DNA of 64,000 nt from an uncultured Rhodospirillales bacterium. GTDB lineage: Bacteria; Pseudomonadota; Alphaproteobacteria; Acetobacterales; Acetobacteraceae. The notes beneath the pieces were generated by a model, which saw nothing but the letters and a program-made list of their open reading frames with translations, was not told the DNA's origin and made no database searches. Positions 18,303-27,059 of the stretch are shown piece after piece; position 1 is the first letter of the stretch, and each line of letters opens with the position of its first letter. The position numbers were made by a program, and so were the translations under genes. The DNA lies in contig CAILMF010000067.1 of NCBI GenBank assembly GCA_903835235.1, positions 1 through 64,000 on the forward strand, written 5' to 3'.

Positions 18303-18739
18303 CAGGCCGCCTTGATGATCGGCTTGCCTTCCCAGCCCGCCGGCGGGGCTTCCTCGGGGGCGAAGTCCAGTTCCACCTCCTCGCCATTCGGGCCGGGGAA
18401 GAACATCTGCCAGATGTTGAACGGCTCCGGCGCGCGTTGCAGGCGGAAGGGAATGCCCTTGGCGCGGATCCAGTCCAGCGCGCGCTGCACATCCGTGCTG
18501 AAAAAGGCCATGTGGTCCAGCACGCCGCGGCGTGGCTCGGGCATGGTGGCGGTGTCGGTCTCGATCACGTGCAGGATCGGCCGGCCGGCGGCGGCGTAGA
18601 GCCAGAGGCCGTCGCGCGCGAAGGCCGGGCGCGGCCCGGGGTTCAGGCCAAGCTCGGCATAGAAGCTGCGGGTCTTGGCGATGTCGTCGGAGACGATGGT
18701 GAAGTGGTCCATCATCTGGACCTGCGGCGGGTTGGACAT
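18302..18739 (-). CDS. VOC family (glyoxalase/dioxygenase) protein
   Basis: MMDHFTIVSDDIAKTRSFYAELGLNPGPRP; ATG overlaps neighbour stop region. Confidence 0.85.
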   Translation of the reverse strand: MSNPPQVQMMDHFTIVSDDIAKTRSFYAELGLNPGPRPAFARDGLWLYAAAGRPILHVIETDTATMPEPRRGVLDHMAFFSTDVQRALDWIRAKGIPFRLQRAPEPFNIWQMFFPGPNGEEVELDFAPEEAPPAGWEGKPIIKAA

Positions 18740-18803
18740 GGGGCTGCTCCCTTGGACGTTGCCCGAAGGGTGGCGCGGATCGGCGCCCAACGGAAGGGGG
18801 CGT

Positions 18804-20024
18804 TCAGTCCGCCGCCGGCTGCGGCATCGCCTCGGCCGCGGCCATGTAGTCCCGCGTCAGCGGCAGCGCATCCGGCTGCCGCGCCAGCTGCATCTGCCAG
18901 TTCATGTGACCCATGCGGCGGAAGGCCAGCTCGCAGCCCGAGAGGTAGAATTCGAACATCCGGCAGAAGCGTTCGTCGTACAGGCTGGCAATGGCGTCCC
19001 GGTTGCCGGCGAAGCGGCGGCGCCAATGCGCGATGGTCTGGGCGTAGTGCAGCCGCAGCACCTCGATATCGGTCACCCAAAGCCCGGATTTCTCCGCCGC
19101 CGGCAATACCTCAGACAGCGCCGGGGCATAGCCACCGGGAAAGATGTACTTGGCCAGCCAGGCATTGGTGGCCCCCGGCCCATGCGCGCGGCCGATGCTG
19201 TGCACCAGCGCCACGCCATCCGGCTTCAGCGCGCCGGCGATGGCCTGGAAATAGCCGCGGAACTGCGCCAGCCCCACCGCCTCGAACATCGCCACCGAAA
19301 CCACGCGGTCCACCGGGCGGCGCCAGTCGCGGTAGTCCATCAGCTCGAAGCGCACCTGCCCGGCCAGCCCCGCGGCCTCGGCCCGGGCGCGGGCCACGCC
19401 CAGCTGTTCGGCGGAAAGCGTCAGCCCGGTGACGCGCGCGCCCCATTCGCGCGCCAGGTGCAGCGCCATGCCGCCCCAGCCGCAGCCGATCTCCAGAACC
19501 TCCAGGCCCGGGCGGTCCAACCGCAGCTTGGCGGCGATGTGCCGCAGCTTCAGCTGCTGCGCCTGCTCCAGCGTCTCCTGCCCGGTCGGGAACCAGGCGC
19601 AGGAGTATTGCATGTCGCGGTCGAGGAAGAGCCGGAACAGCCGCGAGTCCAGGTCGTAGTGGTGCGCCGCGTTGCGCCGGGCGCGGCCGGTGGGGTTGAA
19701 CTGGTCGAAGCGCCGCCTGGCGATGCGCCACAGTTCCACCGCCCGCTCGACGGGGTGGCTGCCGCCGGCCTCGCAAAGGTTCAGTAGCAGCAGGTCCAGC
19801 ACCTCATGGATGCCGCAGTCGATCGGCTCGATCTCGCCATCCATGTAGCTCTCCCCCAGGCTCAGCCCGGGATCCAGCACGAAGCGACGCTCGGCGCGCC
19901 GGGTCAGGAAGGCCAGGCCGGCGCTGGGGCCGGGGCCACCCTGGAAGCGGTGCAGGCTGCCATCCGGATACCGGACGGTCAGCGAGCCCTGGCGGATCAG
20001 CCGCGAGAGGATGGCATGCAGCAT
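18804..20024 (-). CDS. Cyclopropane-fatty-acyl-phospholipid synthase family methyltransferase
   Basis: YSCAWFPTGQETLEQAQQLKLRHIAAKLRLDRPGLEVLEIGCGWGGMALHLA. Confidence 0.9.
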   Translation of the reverse strand: MLHAILSRLIRQGSLTVRYPDGSLHRFQGGPGPSAGLAFLTRRAERRFVLDPGLSLGESYMDGEIEPIDCGIHEVLDLLLLNLCEAGGSHPVERAVELWRIARRRFDQFNPTGRARRNAAHHYDLDSRLFRLFLDRDMQYSCAWFPTGQETLEQAQQLKLRHIAAKLRLDRPGLEVLEIGCGWGGMALHLAREWGARVTGLTLSAEQLGVARARAEAAGLAGQVRFELMDYRDWRRPVDRVVSVAMFEAVGLAQFRGYFQAIAGALKPDGVALVHSIGRAHGPGATNAWLAKYIFPGGYAPALSEVLPAAEKSGLWVTDIEVLRLHYAQTIAHWRRRFAGNRDAIASLYDERFCRMFEFYLSGCELAFRRMGHMNWQMQLARQPDALPLTRDYMAAAEAMPQPAAD

Positions 20025-20413
20025 GTGGGACCCTCCGTTGCCCGCCAGGCCCGCGCCGGCGTCATTGCCGAACGCGCGGCACCGCGCCGGGATGCCCGGG
20101 CGTTGCCGCCGGCCGGCATCCGCGCCCTTAGCCGCCACGCGGCGCCGGGCAGCACGGCGCCGATCCTGCGTCGGGGTACGCGGCTGCCGGGGTGCTGGTC
20201 ATGCGCATCCGCCCCGTCGTGGCGCGCATCATGGCCGCGCCGGCACCCGCGCCCTGGTTGCGTGCGCGTGAACTCAACCGCTCGTGATCCGCCGCGCCGC
20301 ACGCCCTCAGGCGGTTGTCCTCGCTGGACTGCGATGCAACGCCAGCGTTCGTGCGTTCAGCGCCAAGGCTGCGCCGCATAGTCTGGCGATCTTCCAGCAT
20401 GCATGGGCGACCA

Positions 20414-21424
20414 ATGCCGTCACCTGAGCTTTCCGTCGTCATCCCGGTGTTCAACGAAGTCGCCAATATCGGCCCGCTGCTCGCCCGGCTCACGCCCGTG
20501 CTGCACCGATTGACGCCGGATTGGGAGGTGGTCTTCGTCGACGATGGCAGCGCCGACGACACCCTCCTCCGGCTCCGCGCCGCCCGCGCCGCGGATGACC
20601 GCATCGGCGTCGTCACCTTCAGCCGCAACTTCGGCAAGGAGATCGCCATCGCCGCCGGGCTGGACCACGCCCGCGGCGACGCCGTGGTCATCATGGACGC
20701 CGACCTGCAGCACCCGCCCGAGGTCATCGCCGACTTCGTCGCCCGCTGGCGCGAGGGCTTCGTCATGGTCTACGGCCAGCGCACCGACCGGATCGGCGAA
20801 ACCCCGCTGAAGCGCACCGCGGCGCGCGCCTTCTACCGCCTGTTCGAACGCTTCGGCGAAACCGGCCTGCCGCGCGGCGCCGGCGACTTCCGGCTGATCG
20901 ACCGGCGCGGCGTCGAAGCGCTCCGCGCGCTCGGCGAGCGTGCCCGCTTCTCCAAGGGGCTCTACGCCTGGATCGGCTTCCGCTCCATCGGCGTGCCCTT
21001 CACCGTGGAGCAGCGCCTGCACGGCAACACCAAGTTCAGCTACCGCAAGCTGTTCAGCTTCGCCTTCGACGGCATCACCTCCTTCACCACGGTGCCGCTG
21101 CGCGTCTGGACCTATATCGGCACGGTGATCTCGGTCTTCTCCATCCTCGCCGCCGCCTACTACCTGTTCCGCACGCTGCTGTTCGGCACCGACCTGCCGG
21201 GCTTCCCCAGCCAGATCGTCTCGGTGATGTTCTTCTCCGGTGTGCAGCTGATGTCGCTCGGCGTCATCGGCGAATATGTCGGCCGCATCTTCGCGGAGGT
21301 GAAGAGCCGCCCGCTCTACGTCGTCGCCGAGCGCCTGGGCGGCCCCGCCGCGGTGCCGCTGCCACCCGGCCCGCGCCGCGCGCCGGCGCCGCTGGCCAAT
21401 GCGCTGGTGCCCGCGGATGGTTGA
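20414..21424 (+). CDS. Glycosyltransferase family 2 (polyprenyl-phosphate glycosyltransferase type, two C-terminal TM)
   Basis: ELSVVIPVFNEVANIGPLLARL; VVIMDADLQHPPEV; C-terminal TM pair. Confidence 0.9.
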   Translation: MPSPELSVVIPVFNEVANIGPLLARLTPVLHRLTPDWEVVFVDDGSADDTLLRLRAARAADDRIGVVTFSRNFGKEIAIAAGLDHARGDAVVIMDADLQHPPEVIADFVARWREGFVMVYGQRTDRIGETPLKRTAARAFYRLFERFGETGLPRGAGDFRLIDRRGVEALRALGERARFSKGLYAWIGFRSIGVPFTVEQRLHGNTKFSYRKLFSFAFDGITSFTTVPLRVWTYIGTVISVFSILAAAYYLFRTLLFGTDLPGFPSQIVSVMFFSGVQLMSLGVIGEYVGRIFAEVKSRPLYVVAERLGGPAAVPLPPGPRRAPAPLANALVPADG

Positions 21425-22331
21425 GGCCGCGATCCTGGCGCCGCCACCGGCGCTGGCCCCACCCGTCTCCGCGCCCCCGCTGCCCGTGCGCCACCGCCTG
21501 GTGCTCTGCGCCGATGATTTCGGCCTGACCGAGGGTGTCAGCCGCGGCATCCTGGAACTTCTCGCGCAGGGCCGGCTCTCCGCGGTCGGCGCCATGGTCA
21601 ACATGCCGGCCTGGCCGCACCTGGCCGCCGCGCTGCGGGCCGCGCGCGGCCCGGCGGCCATCGGCCTGCACCTGAACCTGACCACCGGCCGGCCGCTCGG
21701 CGCCATGCCGCACCTGGCCCCCGGCGGCACCCTGCCGGCGCTCGGCCCCCTGCTGGCGCGGCTGCTGGCCGGCGGCGCGCCGGTGCAGGCCGACATCGCC
21801 GCCGAGATCGACCGCCAGCTGGACGCCTTCCAGGCTGCCTTCGGTGCCCCGCCGGAGTTCGTGGACGGCCACCAGCACGTGCATGTGCTGCCGGGCGTGC
21901 GGGGTGCGCTGCTGCGGTGCCTGCTGGCACGCCGGGCGCCAGGCGCCGCGCTGCCCTGGCTGCGCGACCCCGCGGATGCCCTGGGCGCCATCCTCCGCCG
22001 CCGGTTCTGCACCGACAAGGCGCTGGTCGTCGTCACCCTGGCGCGCGGCTTCCGCCAGGCGGCCAGCGCCGCGGGCTTCCACACCAACCAGGGCTTCTCC
22101 GGCTTCAGCCCGCTGCTGCCCGACACCTCGGCCCCGCTGGTGATGCAGCGGGCGTTGCTGCGCCCGGGCCCGCGGCCGCTGGTGATGTGCCATCCCGGCC
22201 ATGCCGATGCCGCGCTGCGCGCAATCGACCCCGCGGTGGAAAGCCGCCCGGCGGAACTCGCTTATCTCGCCTCCGCCGCCTTCGGCCACCTGCTGGAGCG
22301 GGAACGGATCGCACTTGTCCCGCGCCCCTGA
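21417..22331 (+). CDS. ChbG/HpnK family (YdjC-like) deacetylase
   Basis: LVLCADDFGLTEGVSRGILELL; IGLHLNLTTGRPLG; VDGHQHVHVLPGV; ATG overlaps upstream stop. Confidence 0.88.
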   Translation: MVEAAILAPPPALAPPVSAPPLPVRHRLVLCADDFGLTEGVSRGILELLAQGRLSAVGAMVNMPAWPHLAAALRAARGPAAIGLHLNLTTGRPLGAMPHLAPGGTLPALGPLLARLLAGGAPVQADIAAEIDRQLDAFQAAFGAPPEFVDGHQHVHVLPGVRGALLRCLLARRAPGAALPWLRDPADALGAILRRRFCTDKALVVVTLARGFRQAASAAGFHTNQGFSGFSPLLPDTSAPLVMQRALLRPGPRPLVMCHPGHADAALRAIDPAVESRPAELAYLASAAFGHLLERERIALVPRP

Positions 22332-22460
22332 CCCACGGCGCCAGGCGGGCCGCCGCGGCCTGGCCCCGCGCGCGGCAAAGGTTGGCGCGCAAGCCGGGCT
22401 GCATGGCCCACCACCGCCCGCCACCGGCGCCGGATCGCCCCCAGCCCTGAGCACGAACCC

Positions 22461-23948
22461 ATGAGCCTGACCGCCGAACCGACCGCCCCGCCGGGCCGCA
22501 GGCTGCGTGCCCGCGCCCTGGGCGCCCGTGTCCTGCGCACCATGGCCGCGCTGCGGCCGGGGCCGGTCTGGCCCAGCCTGCTGCTCGCCGGCCTGCTGGT
22601 GCTGCGCATGGCCCGCAAGATACCGCTGCTGCCGGAACCCACCGCCGACAGCGCCGCCTACCTGGCCCAGGCCGCCTATCGGCCACCGCTCTACGGCGCC
22701 CTGCTGCAGGCCTGGCAGGCCCTGTTCGGCGGGCTGGAACACCTGCCGATGGCGCAGCTGCTGCTGCTCGGCGCCGCGCTGGGCTGGTTCGGGGTGGAGC
22801 TGGCCCGCCTGCTGCGGCGCTGGTGGGCCGGCCCCGCCGCCATCCTGGTGACGCTGCTGCACACGGCGGTGCATGATTCCCCCACCTGGCTGCTGACCGA
22901 GGCGGTCTACCTCGCCATCATCCTGGCCGGGCTGGCGCTGCTGTGCCGCCATGCCCATCGGCCGCGACCGGGCGCGCTGCTCGGCGCCGCCGCCTGCTTC
23001 GGCCTGGCCACGCTGGCGCGCAGCACCGGCCTGGTCTTCGTGGTGCTGCCGCTGCTGCTGGCGCTGTTCGACCGCCGGCTGCCGCTATGGCCGGCGCTGA
23101 AGACGGCCCTGGCCGCCGCGCTGGTGGTGGCCGGCGTGCTGGCCGGCGGCATGGCCGCCACCTGGCAGCGCCATGGCCATTTCGAACTCGGCAGCTGGAG
23201 CGGCATTTCCCTGCTGGGCAAGGCGCTGCTGCTGGCCCAGCCGGAGGACGCCGCGCGGCTGCCGCCCCCGGTTGCCGCCACCCTGCCGATGGTGCTGCGC
23301 AACCGCGCCCTGCTGGCGGCGCAGCCGGACCTGGCGGCGCGGCTGCGGGCGCAGGTGCAATCCTCCGGCGATCTCCGCTTCGGCGCCTTCTGGCCCGCGG
23401 CCGAGGCGAGCTGGCCGGCCTGGCAGGCCGCCGACGACCGCGGCAAGGGCCAGCTGGCCCTGGCGCTGGACCGCGCGCTTATTGCGGCCCACCCCTGGGA
23501 ATACCTCACCCTCTGGGCGCATGACTGGCTCGCGCTGGTCATCCACCCCGGCTATTGGCCGGCCTGGGCCACCACGGAAGCCGCCGACCCCAGCGCCTTC
23601 GCGCTCTGCGGCACCGCCGGGAATTGCTGGGCGTTGCAGCGCTACGACCAACCGCTCGCCGGCTTCGTCGCGCTGTTCGGGGTCTCCATCCTCGGCACCG
23701 CGCTGGCCCTGGGGCTGGCGGTTGGGCTGGCGCGCCGCGTGCTGCGCCGCCGCGCCGCGCCGGATGTGGTGCTGGCCTGGGGCCTGGCGCTGGCGGTGCA
23801 CGCCTCGCTGCTCGGCAGTTCCGCCTTCGAATACGGCATGGTGCGCTACACCATCGCGCTGCACGTGCTGGACCTGGCGCTGCTGCTGTGGCTGGCGGCG
23901 CGGCTGCTGCCCCGGCCCGGCGGCGCAGCGGCGGCGCGCCCGGGCTGA
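22461..23948 (+). CDS. Polytopic membrane protein, GT39/GT-C-like
   Basis: 495 aa, about 10 hydrophobic segments, PTADSAAYLAQAAYRPPLYGALLQAW. Confidence 0.65.
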   Translation: MSLTAEPTAPPGRRLRARALGARVLRTMAALRPGPVWPSLLLAGLLVLRMARKIPLLPEPTADSAAYLAQAAYRPPLYGALLQAWQALFGGLEHLPMAQLLLLGAALGWFGVELARLLRRWWAGPAAILVTLLHTAVHDSPTWLLTEAVYLAIILAGLALLCRHAHRPRPGALLGAAACFGLATLARSTGLVFVVLPLLLALFDRRLPLWPALKTALAAALVVAGVLAGGMAATWQRHGHFELGSWSGISLLGKALLLAQPEDAARLPPPVAATLPMVLRNRALLAAQPDLAARLRAQVQSSGDLRFGAFWPAAEASWPAWQAADDRGKGQLALALDRALIAAHPWEYLTLWAHDWLALVIHPGYWPAWATTEAADPSAFALCGTAGNCWALQRYDQPLAGFVALFGVSILGTALALGLAVGLARRVLRRRAAPDVVLAWGLALAVHASLLGSSAFEYGMVRYTIALHVLDLALLLWLAARLLPRPGGAAAARPG

Positions 23949-23968
23949 AGCCTGCCGACCGTCTCATA

Positions 23969-24000
23969 CGGGCCATCAAACATGATGACCCGTATGCGTG
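23969..24000. terminator. Imperfect hairpin between convergent genes
   Basis: catacgggccatca-aaca-tgatgacccgtatg, 13/14 paired. Confidence 0.45.
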
Positions 24001-24037
24001 TTCTTAGGCGCGCAGCCGCCGCACCAACCCTGCGCGG

Positions 24038-24083
24038 CTGATACCGGTCGACAGAAGTCAGGACTTCCGGCGCCCGGTATCAG
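24038..24083. repeat. Nested inverted repeat overlapping bamB-like stop
   Basis: ctgataccgg ... ccggtatcag perfect 10-bp arms enclosing gaagtc-ag-gacttc. Confidence 0.6.
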
Positions 24084-25423
24084 GCGCCGCGGATCGCCAC
24101 CAACTGGCCTTCCTCGGTCACCAGGTACATCGTGCCGCCGAACATGATCGGCGGCAGCAGTGTCGGCGCCGGCAGCTTGAGGCGGCTCAGCGGCTCGCCA
24201 TCGGCCGCCGCCAATTCCAGCATCTCGCCATTGTTGCCGGTGATCAGCACGCGGCCACCGGCCACCACCGGCCCACCCCACACGATGGCGTCGCGGCGCC
24301 GGGCCTCGTCCTTCCAGCGCGGCAGGGCGCGCAGCCAGCGCACCCGGCCATCGTTGCGGCCAATGCAGACCAGTTCCATGCTGGCGGTCAGCAGGAAGAT
24401 CCAGTCGCCCACGATCCAGGGGGTCTCGGCGCTGGCCACGTCGCGTTCCCACAGCCGGCGGCCGGAGCGCAGGTCGATCGCGACCGTGCTGCCGCCCTGG
24501 GCGGTGACATAGACCCGGCCATTGCTGATGACCGGCAGGCCGGAGATGCCGGCGATATCCGCCAGGCTGTTGCCACGCGAACCGCTGGCCAGCGATTCGG
24601 TCCATACCGGCCGGCCATCGGTGGCGCGCAGCGCGGCGATCTCGCCCGAGGCCATGCCGCAGACCACGATGTCGCCTTCCACCGCCGGGGCGGGCAGGCC
24701 CAGCGCCATCGCCACCACGGTGGCGCCGGCATAGGTCCACAGCTTCTCGCCATCCGCGGTCTTCAGCGCCACCACCTGGTTCTGGATGGTCGGCACGAAG
24801 ACCCGCCCGCCGGCGACGCTGGGCGCGCCGCGGGCCGGGGCCGGCAGCCGCACCCGCCAGGTCACGCTGCCATCGGCGGGGTTCAGCGCCATCGCCTCGG
24901 CCAGGCCATTGACCACGTACAGCACGCCATCGGCCAGGGCGCAGCCACCGCCCATCTGGCCGTCGCGGTCTTCCTTCGGCGTGGTGTCGAAGCGCCAGGC
25001 GCGGCGGCCGCTCGCGGCCTCGGTCGCCACCACCATGCCTTCGGCATCCACGCTGAAGATGGTGGTGCCATCCGACACCGGCTGGGCCACCATGCGGCGG
25101 CGATAGTTGGAGCTGGCGCCGATGGAGGTGCGCCAGGCTTCGGCCAGCGGGCTGCCCAGCGCGGGGTTGCCGGGCGCATGGCCCAGCCCGCCGCCAACCT
25201 GCTGCCAGTCGGCGCGGGCCACCGGCGGCGGCAGGGTCACCGCCACCAGCGGGCCCGAATCCACTTCAAGCGGGCGGTCGCTGGACAGCACCCGGCGGCG
25301 TTCCCCCGGCAGCGGCGGCTTGCTGTCGCCGAAGATGGAATTCGCCAGGTCGTCCGTGGCCTGACAGGCGGAGAGCAGGCCGGCGGCGCCCAGCAGGGCG
25401 GCGCGGCGGGTCAGGTTGTGCAT
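24080..25423 (-). CDS. PQQ-like beta-propeller lipoprotein, BamB-like
   Basis: MHNLTRRAALLGAAGLLSACQ lipobox; repeated GxxxW/ALxxxDG-xxxW blades. Confidence 0.85.
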   Translation of the reverse strand: MHNLTRRAALLGAAGLLSACQATDDLANSIFGDSKPPLPGERRRVLSSDRPLEVDSGPLVAVTLPPPVARADWQQVGGGLGHAPGNPALGSPLAEAWRTSIGASSNYRRRMVAQPVSDGTTIFSVDAEGMVVATEAASGRRAWRFDTTPKEDRDGQMGGGCALADGVLYVVNGLAEAMALNPADGSVTWRVRLPAPARGAPSVAGGRVFVPTIQNQVVALKTADGEKLWTYAGATVVAMALGLPAPAVEGDIVVCGMASGEIAALRATDGRPVWTESLASGSRGNSLADIAGISGLPVISNGRVYVTAQGGSTVAIDLRSGRRLWERDVASAETPWIVGDWIFLLTASMELVCIGRNDGRVRWLRALPRWKDEARRRDAIVWGGPVVAGGRVLITGNNGEMLELAAADGEPLSRLKLPAPTLLPPIMFGGTMYLVTEEGQLVAIRGA

Positions 25424-25448
25424 GCCGATATCCGTCCTTGTCCGATCG

Positions 25449-26096
25449 TCAACCACCGAGGCCGGCGAGCAGCCGGCCGGCGCGCTCGCGCACGCCCTGG
25501 GGGGCGGTGACGTCGTTGGCCAGGGTCTCCAGACCCCGGCGCGCCGCCGCCGCGTCGCCCCGTTGCAGCGCGGCCAGCGCCCGCACTTCCTGGGCCGAGG
25601 CATGCCAGGGGTTGGTGGCCACCGCAAGCGGCGCCAGGCGGGATTCGATCTGCGCCGGCTCCGTCACCCCAAGCCCGTGCAGCCCCCACAGCAGGGTGGC
25701 CAGGTCGCGGTACAGGGCGGGCACGGCACTGTCCTTGCTCAGCTGGTCGTACTGCGCCAGGGCGGCCGGGGTGTCCTTGCCCACCAGCAGCGCGGCGGCG
25801 CGCAGCCGGGCGAGGGTGCGGTAGCCGGTCGGGGCATCGGCCGCCGTGCTGGTGAAGCGGCTGGCGATGGCGGCGGCATCGGCATTGGGCACCGCCGCGG
25901 CGGCGCTGGCGGCCAGGAAGCCCTCGGCCGCCTTGACCGCCTGGCGGTCCTGGTACCAGCGCCAGCCTTGCAAGGCCCCCACGCCGGCCACCACCAGCAG
26001 CATCGCCGCCGCAATCCAGGTGCCATAGCGCTTGAGGAAGCGCTGGGCCCGGTCGGCGCGAAGGTCCTCGTCGACCTCATCGAAAATATCGGACAC
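25449..26096 (-). CDS. TPR-like membrane-anchored protein (YfgM/DUF2133 type)
   Basis: MSDIFDEVDEDLRADRAQRFLKRYGTWIAAAMLLVVAGVGALQGWRWYQDRQ. Confidence 0.85.
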   Translation of the reverse strand: MSDIFDEVDEDLRADRAQRFLKRYGTWIAAAMLLVVAGVGALQGWRWYQDRQAVKAAEGFLAASAAAAVPNADAAAIASRFTSTAADAPTGYRTLARLRAAALLVGKDTPAALAQYDQLSKDSAVPALYRDLATLLWGLHGLGVTEPAQIESRLAPLAVATNPWHASAQEVRALAALQRGDAAAARRGLETLANDVTAPQGVRERAGRLLAGLGG

Positions 26097-26223
26097 GGCA
26101 TTCCCCAGCAGGAGCCCCCGCCCGGTGGGGCGGCGGCGTCGGTCGCGGGCGACCTATAGCGTTCGGCGATGGCGGACCTATAGCCCCGTGTTGGGGGGGC
26201 GTTAAGCCCGAAGGGCAATTGAT

Positions 26224-27024
26224 ATGCCCATGCGCCCACCTTGCCCCGCTTTCGCCCTGGTTCTGCTGCCGCTGGCGCTGCTGGGCTGCGCCGCCGCCAA
26301 GCCCGACAACCTGCTCTCGGCCGTGATGCAGCAGGAGTGTTCGATGCTGAACCTGGACCGCGGCCTGCCCTATTGCCGCCTGGTGCCGGCCGCGCCGGAG
26401 CCGCCGCCCTTCTGCACCCGCAGCCGGGGCGCGGTGGATTGCTGGCGCCAGCCGCCGGTGGCCAGCCCGCCCTATCGCGGCCTGGCGGATACCCCGGCCG
26501 GGCCGCCGGCGGAGCGCCAGACCAGGCCCTGGCCCCGACTGACCGAGGAGACCGCGCCCGGGGCGACCGGGGCGACTGTCGGTTCGACGTTGCCGGCCAC
26601 CATGACCGCCGTTCCGGTGGAGATCGGGCAGCCCGTGGTGCAGGGGATGGCTCAGCCGGTGCCGCCGGTGGCCCAGGCCGCGACCCAGGCGGTGGCGCAA
26701 CCCGGGCCGCCGGTGGTTCAGGCCGTGCCGCGGGCGGTCGCGCAACCAATGCCGCCGGTGGCCCAGGCCGCACCGCAGGCGGTGGCTCAGCCCATGCCGC
26801 CGGTGGTCCAGGCCGCACCACAGGCGGTGGCTCAGTCCCGCGCGCCGGTGGTCCAGCCCGCACCGCAGGCGGTGGCTCAGCCCGCGCCACCCGTGGCCCA
26901 GGCCGTGCCGCAGGCGGTGGCTCAACCCGTGCCGCCTTTGGTCCAGGCCGCTCCACAGGCGGTCGCCCAGCCCGCGGGGTCCACGCCCGCCCGCGTGGTG
27001 CCGGCCAGCCAGTCGGTGCCGTAG
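26224..27024 (+). CDS. Lipoprotein with Pro/Gln/Val/Ala-rich 15-aa repeats
   Basis: Lipobox LLPLALLGC; 7 in-frame repeats of AQPxPPVxQAxPQAV. Confidence 0.75.
   Translation: MPMRPPCPAFALVLLPLALLGCAAAKPDNLLSAVMQQECSMLNLDRGLPYCRLVPAAPEPPPFCTRSRGAVDCWRQPPVASPPYRGLADTPAGPPAERQTRPWPRLTEETAPGATGATVGSTLPATMTAVPVEIGQPVVQGMAQPVPPVAQAATQAVAQPGPPVVQAVPRAVAQPMPPVAQAAPQAVAQPMPPVVQAAPQAVAQSRAPVVQPAPQAVAQPAPPVAQAVPQAVAQPVPPLVQAAPQAVAQPAGSTPARVVPASQSVP
26650..26964 (+). repeat. 45-bp coding tandem repeat x7
   Basis: Exactly 7 x 45 bp, encodes AQP(V/G/M/A)PPVxQAxPQAV. Confidence 0.9.
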
Positions 27025-27059
27025 CGGCCCCTGCTGCGGCACCATCGGGCGGCCCGGCC

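Noticed and set aside
11559-24046. 15-bp exact match gcgcggctgataccg at 11559 and 24032, both near gene ends
   Set aside because: A 15-mer match is expected by chance in a 64-kb GC-rich window; no longer homology.
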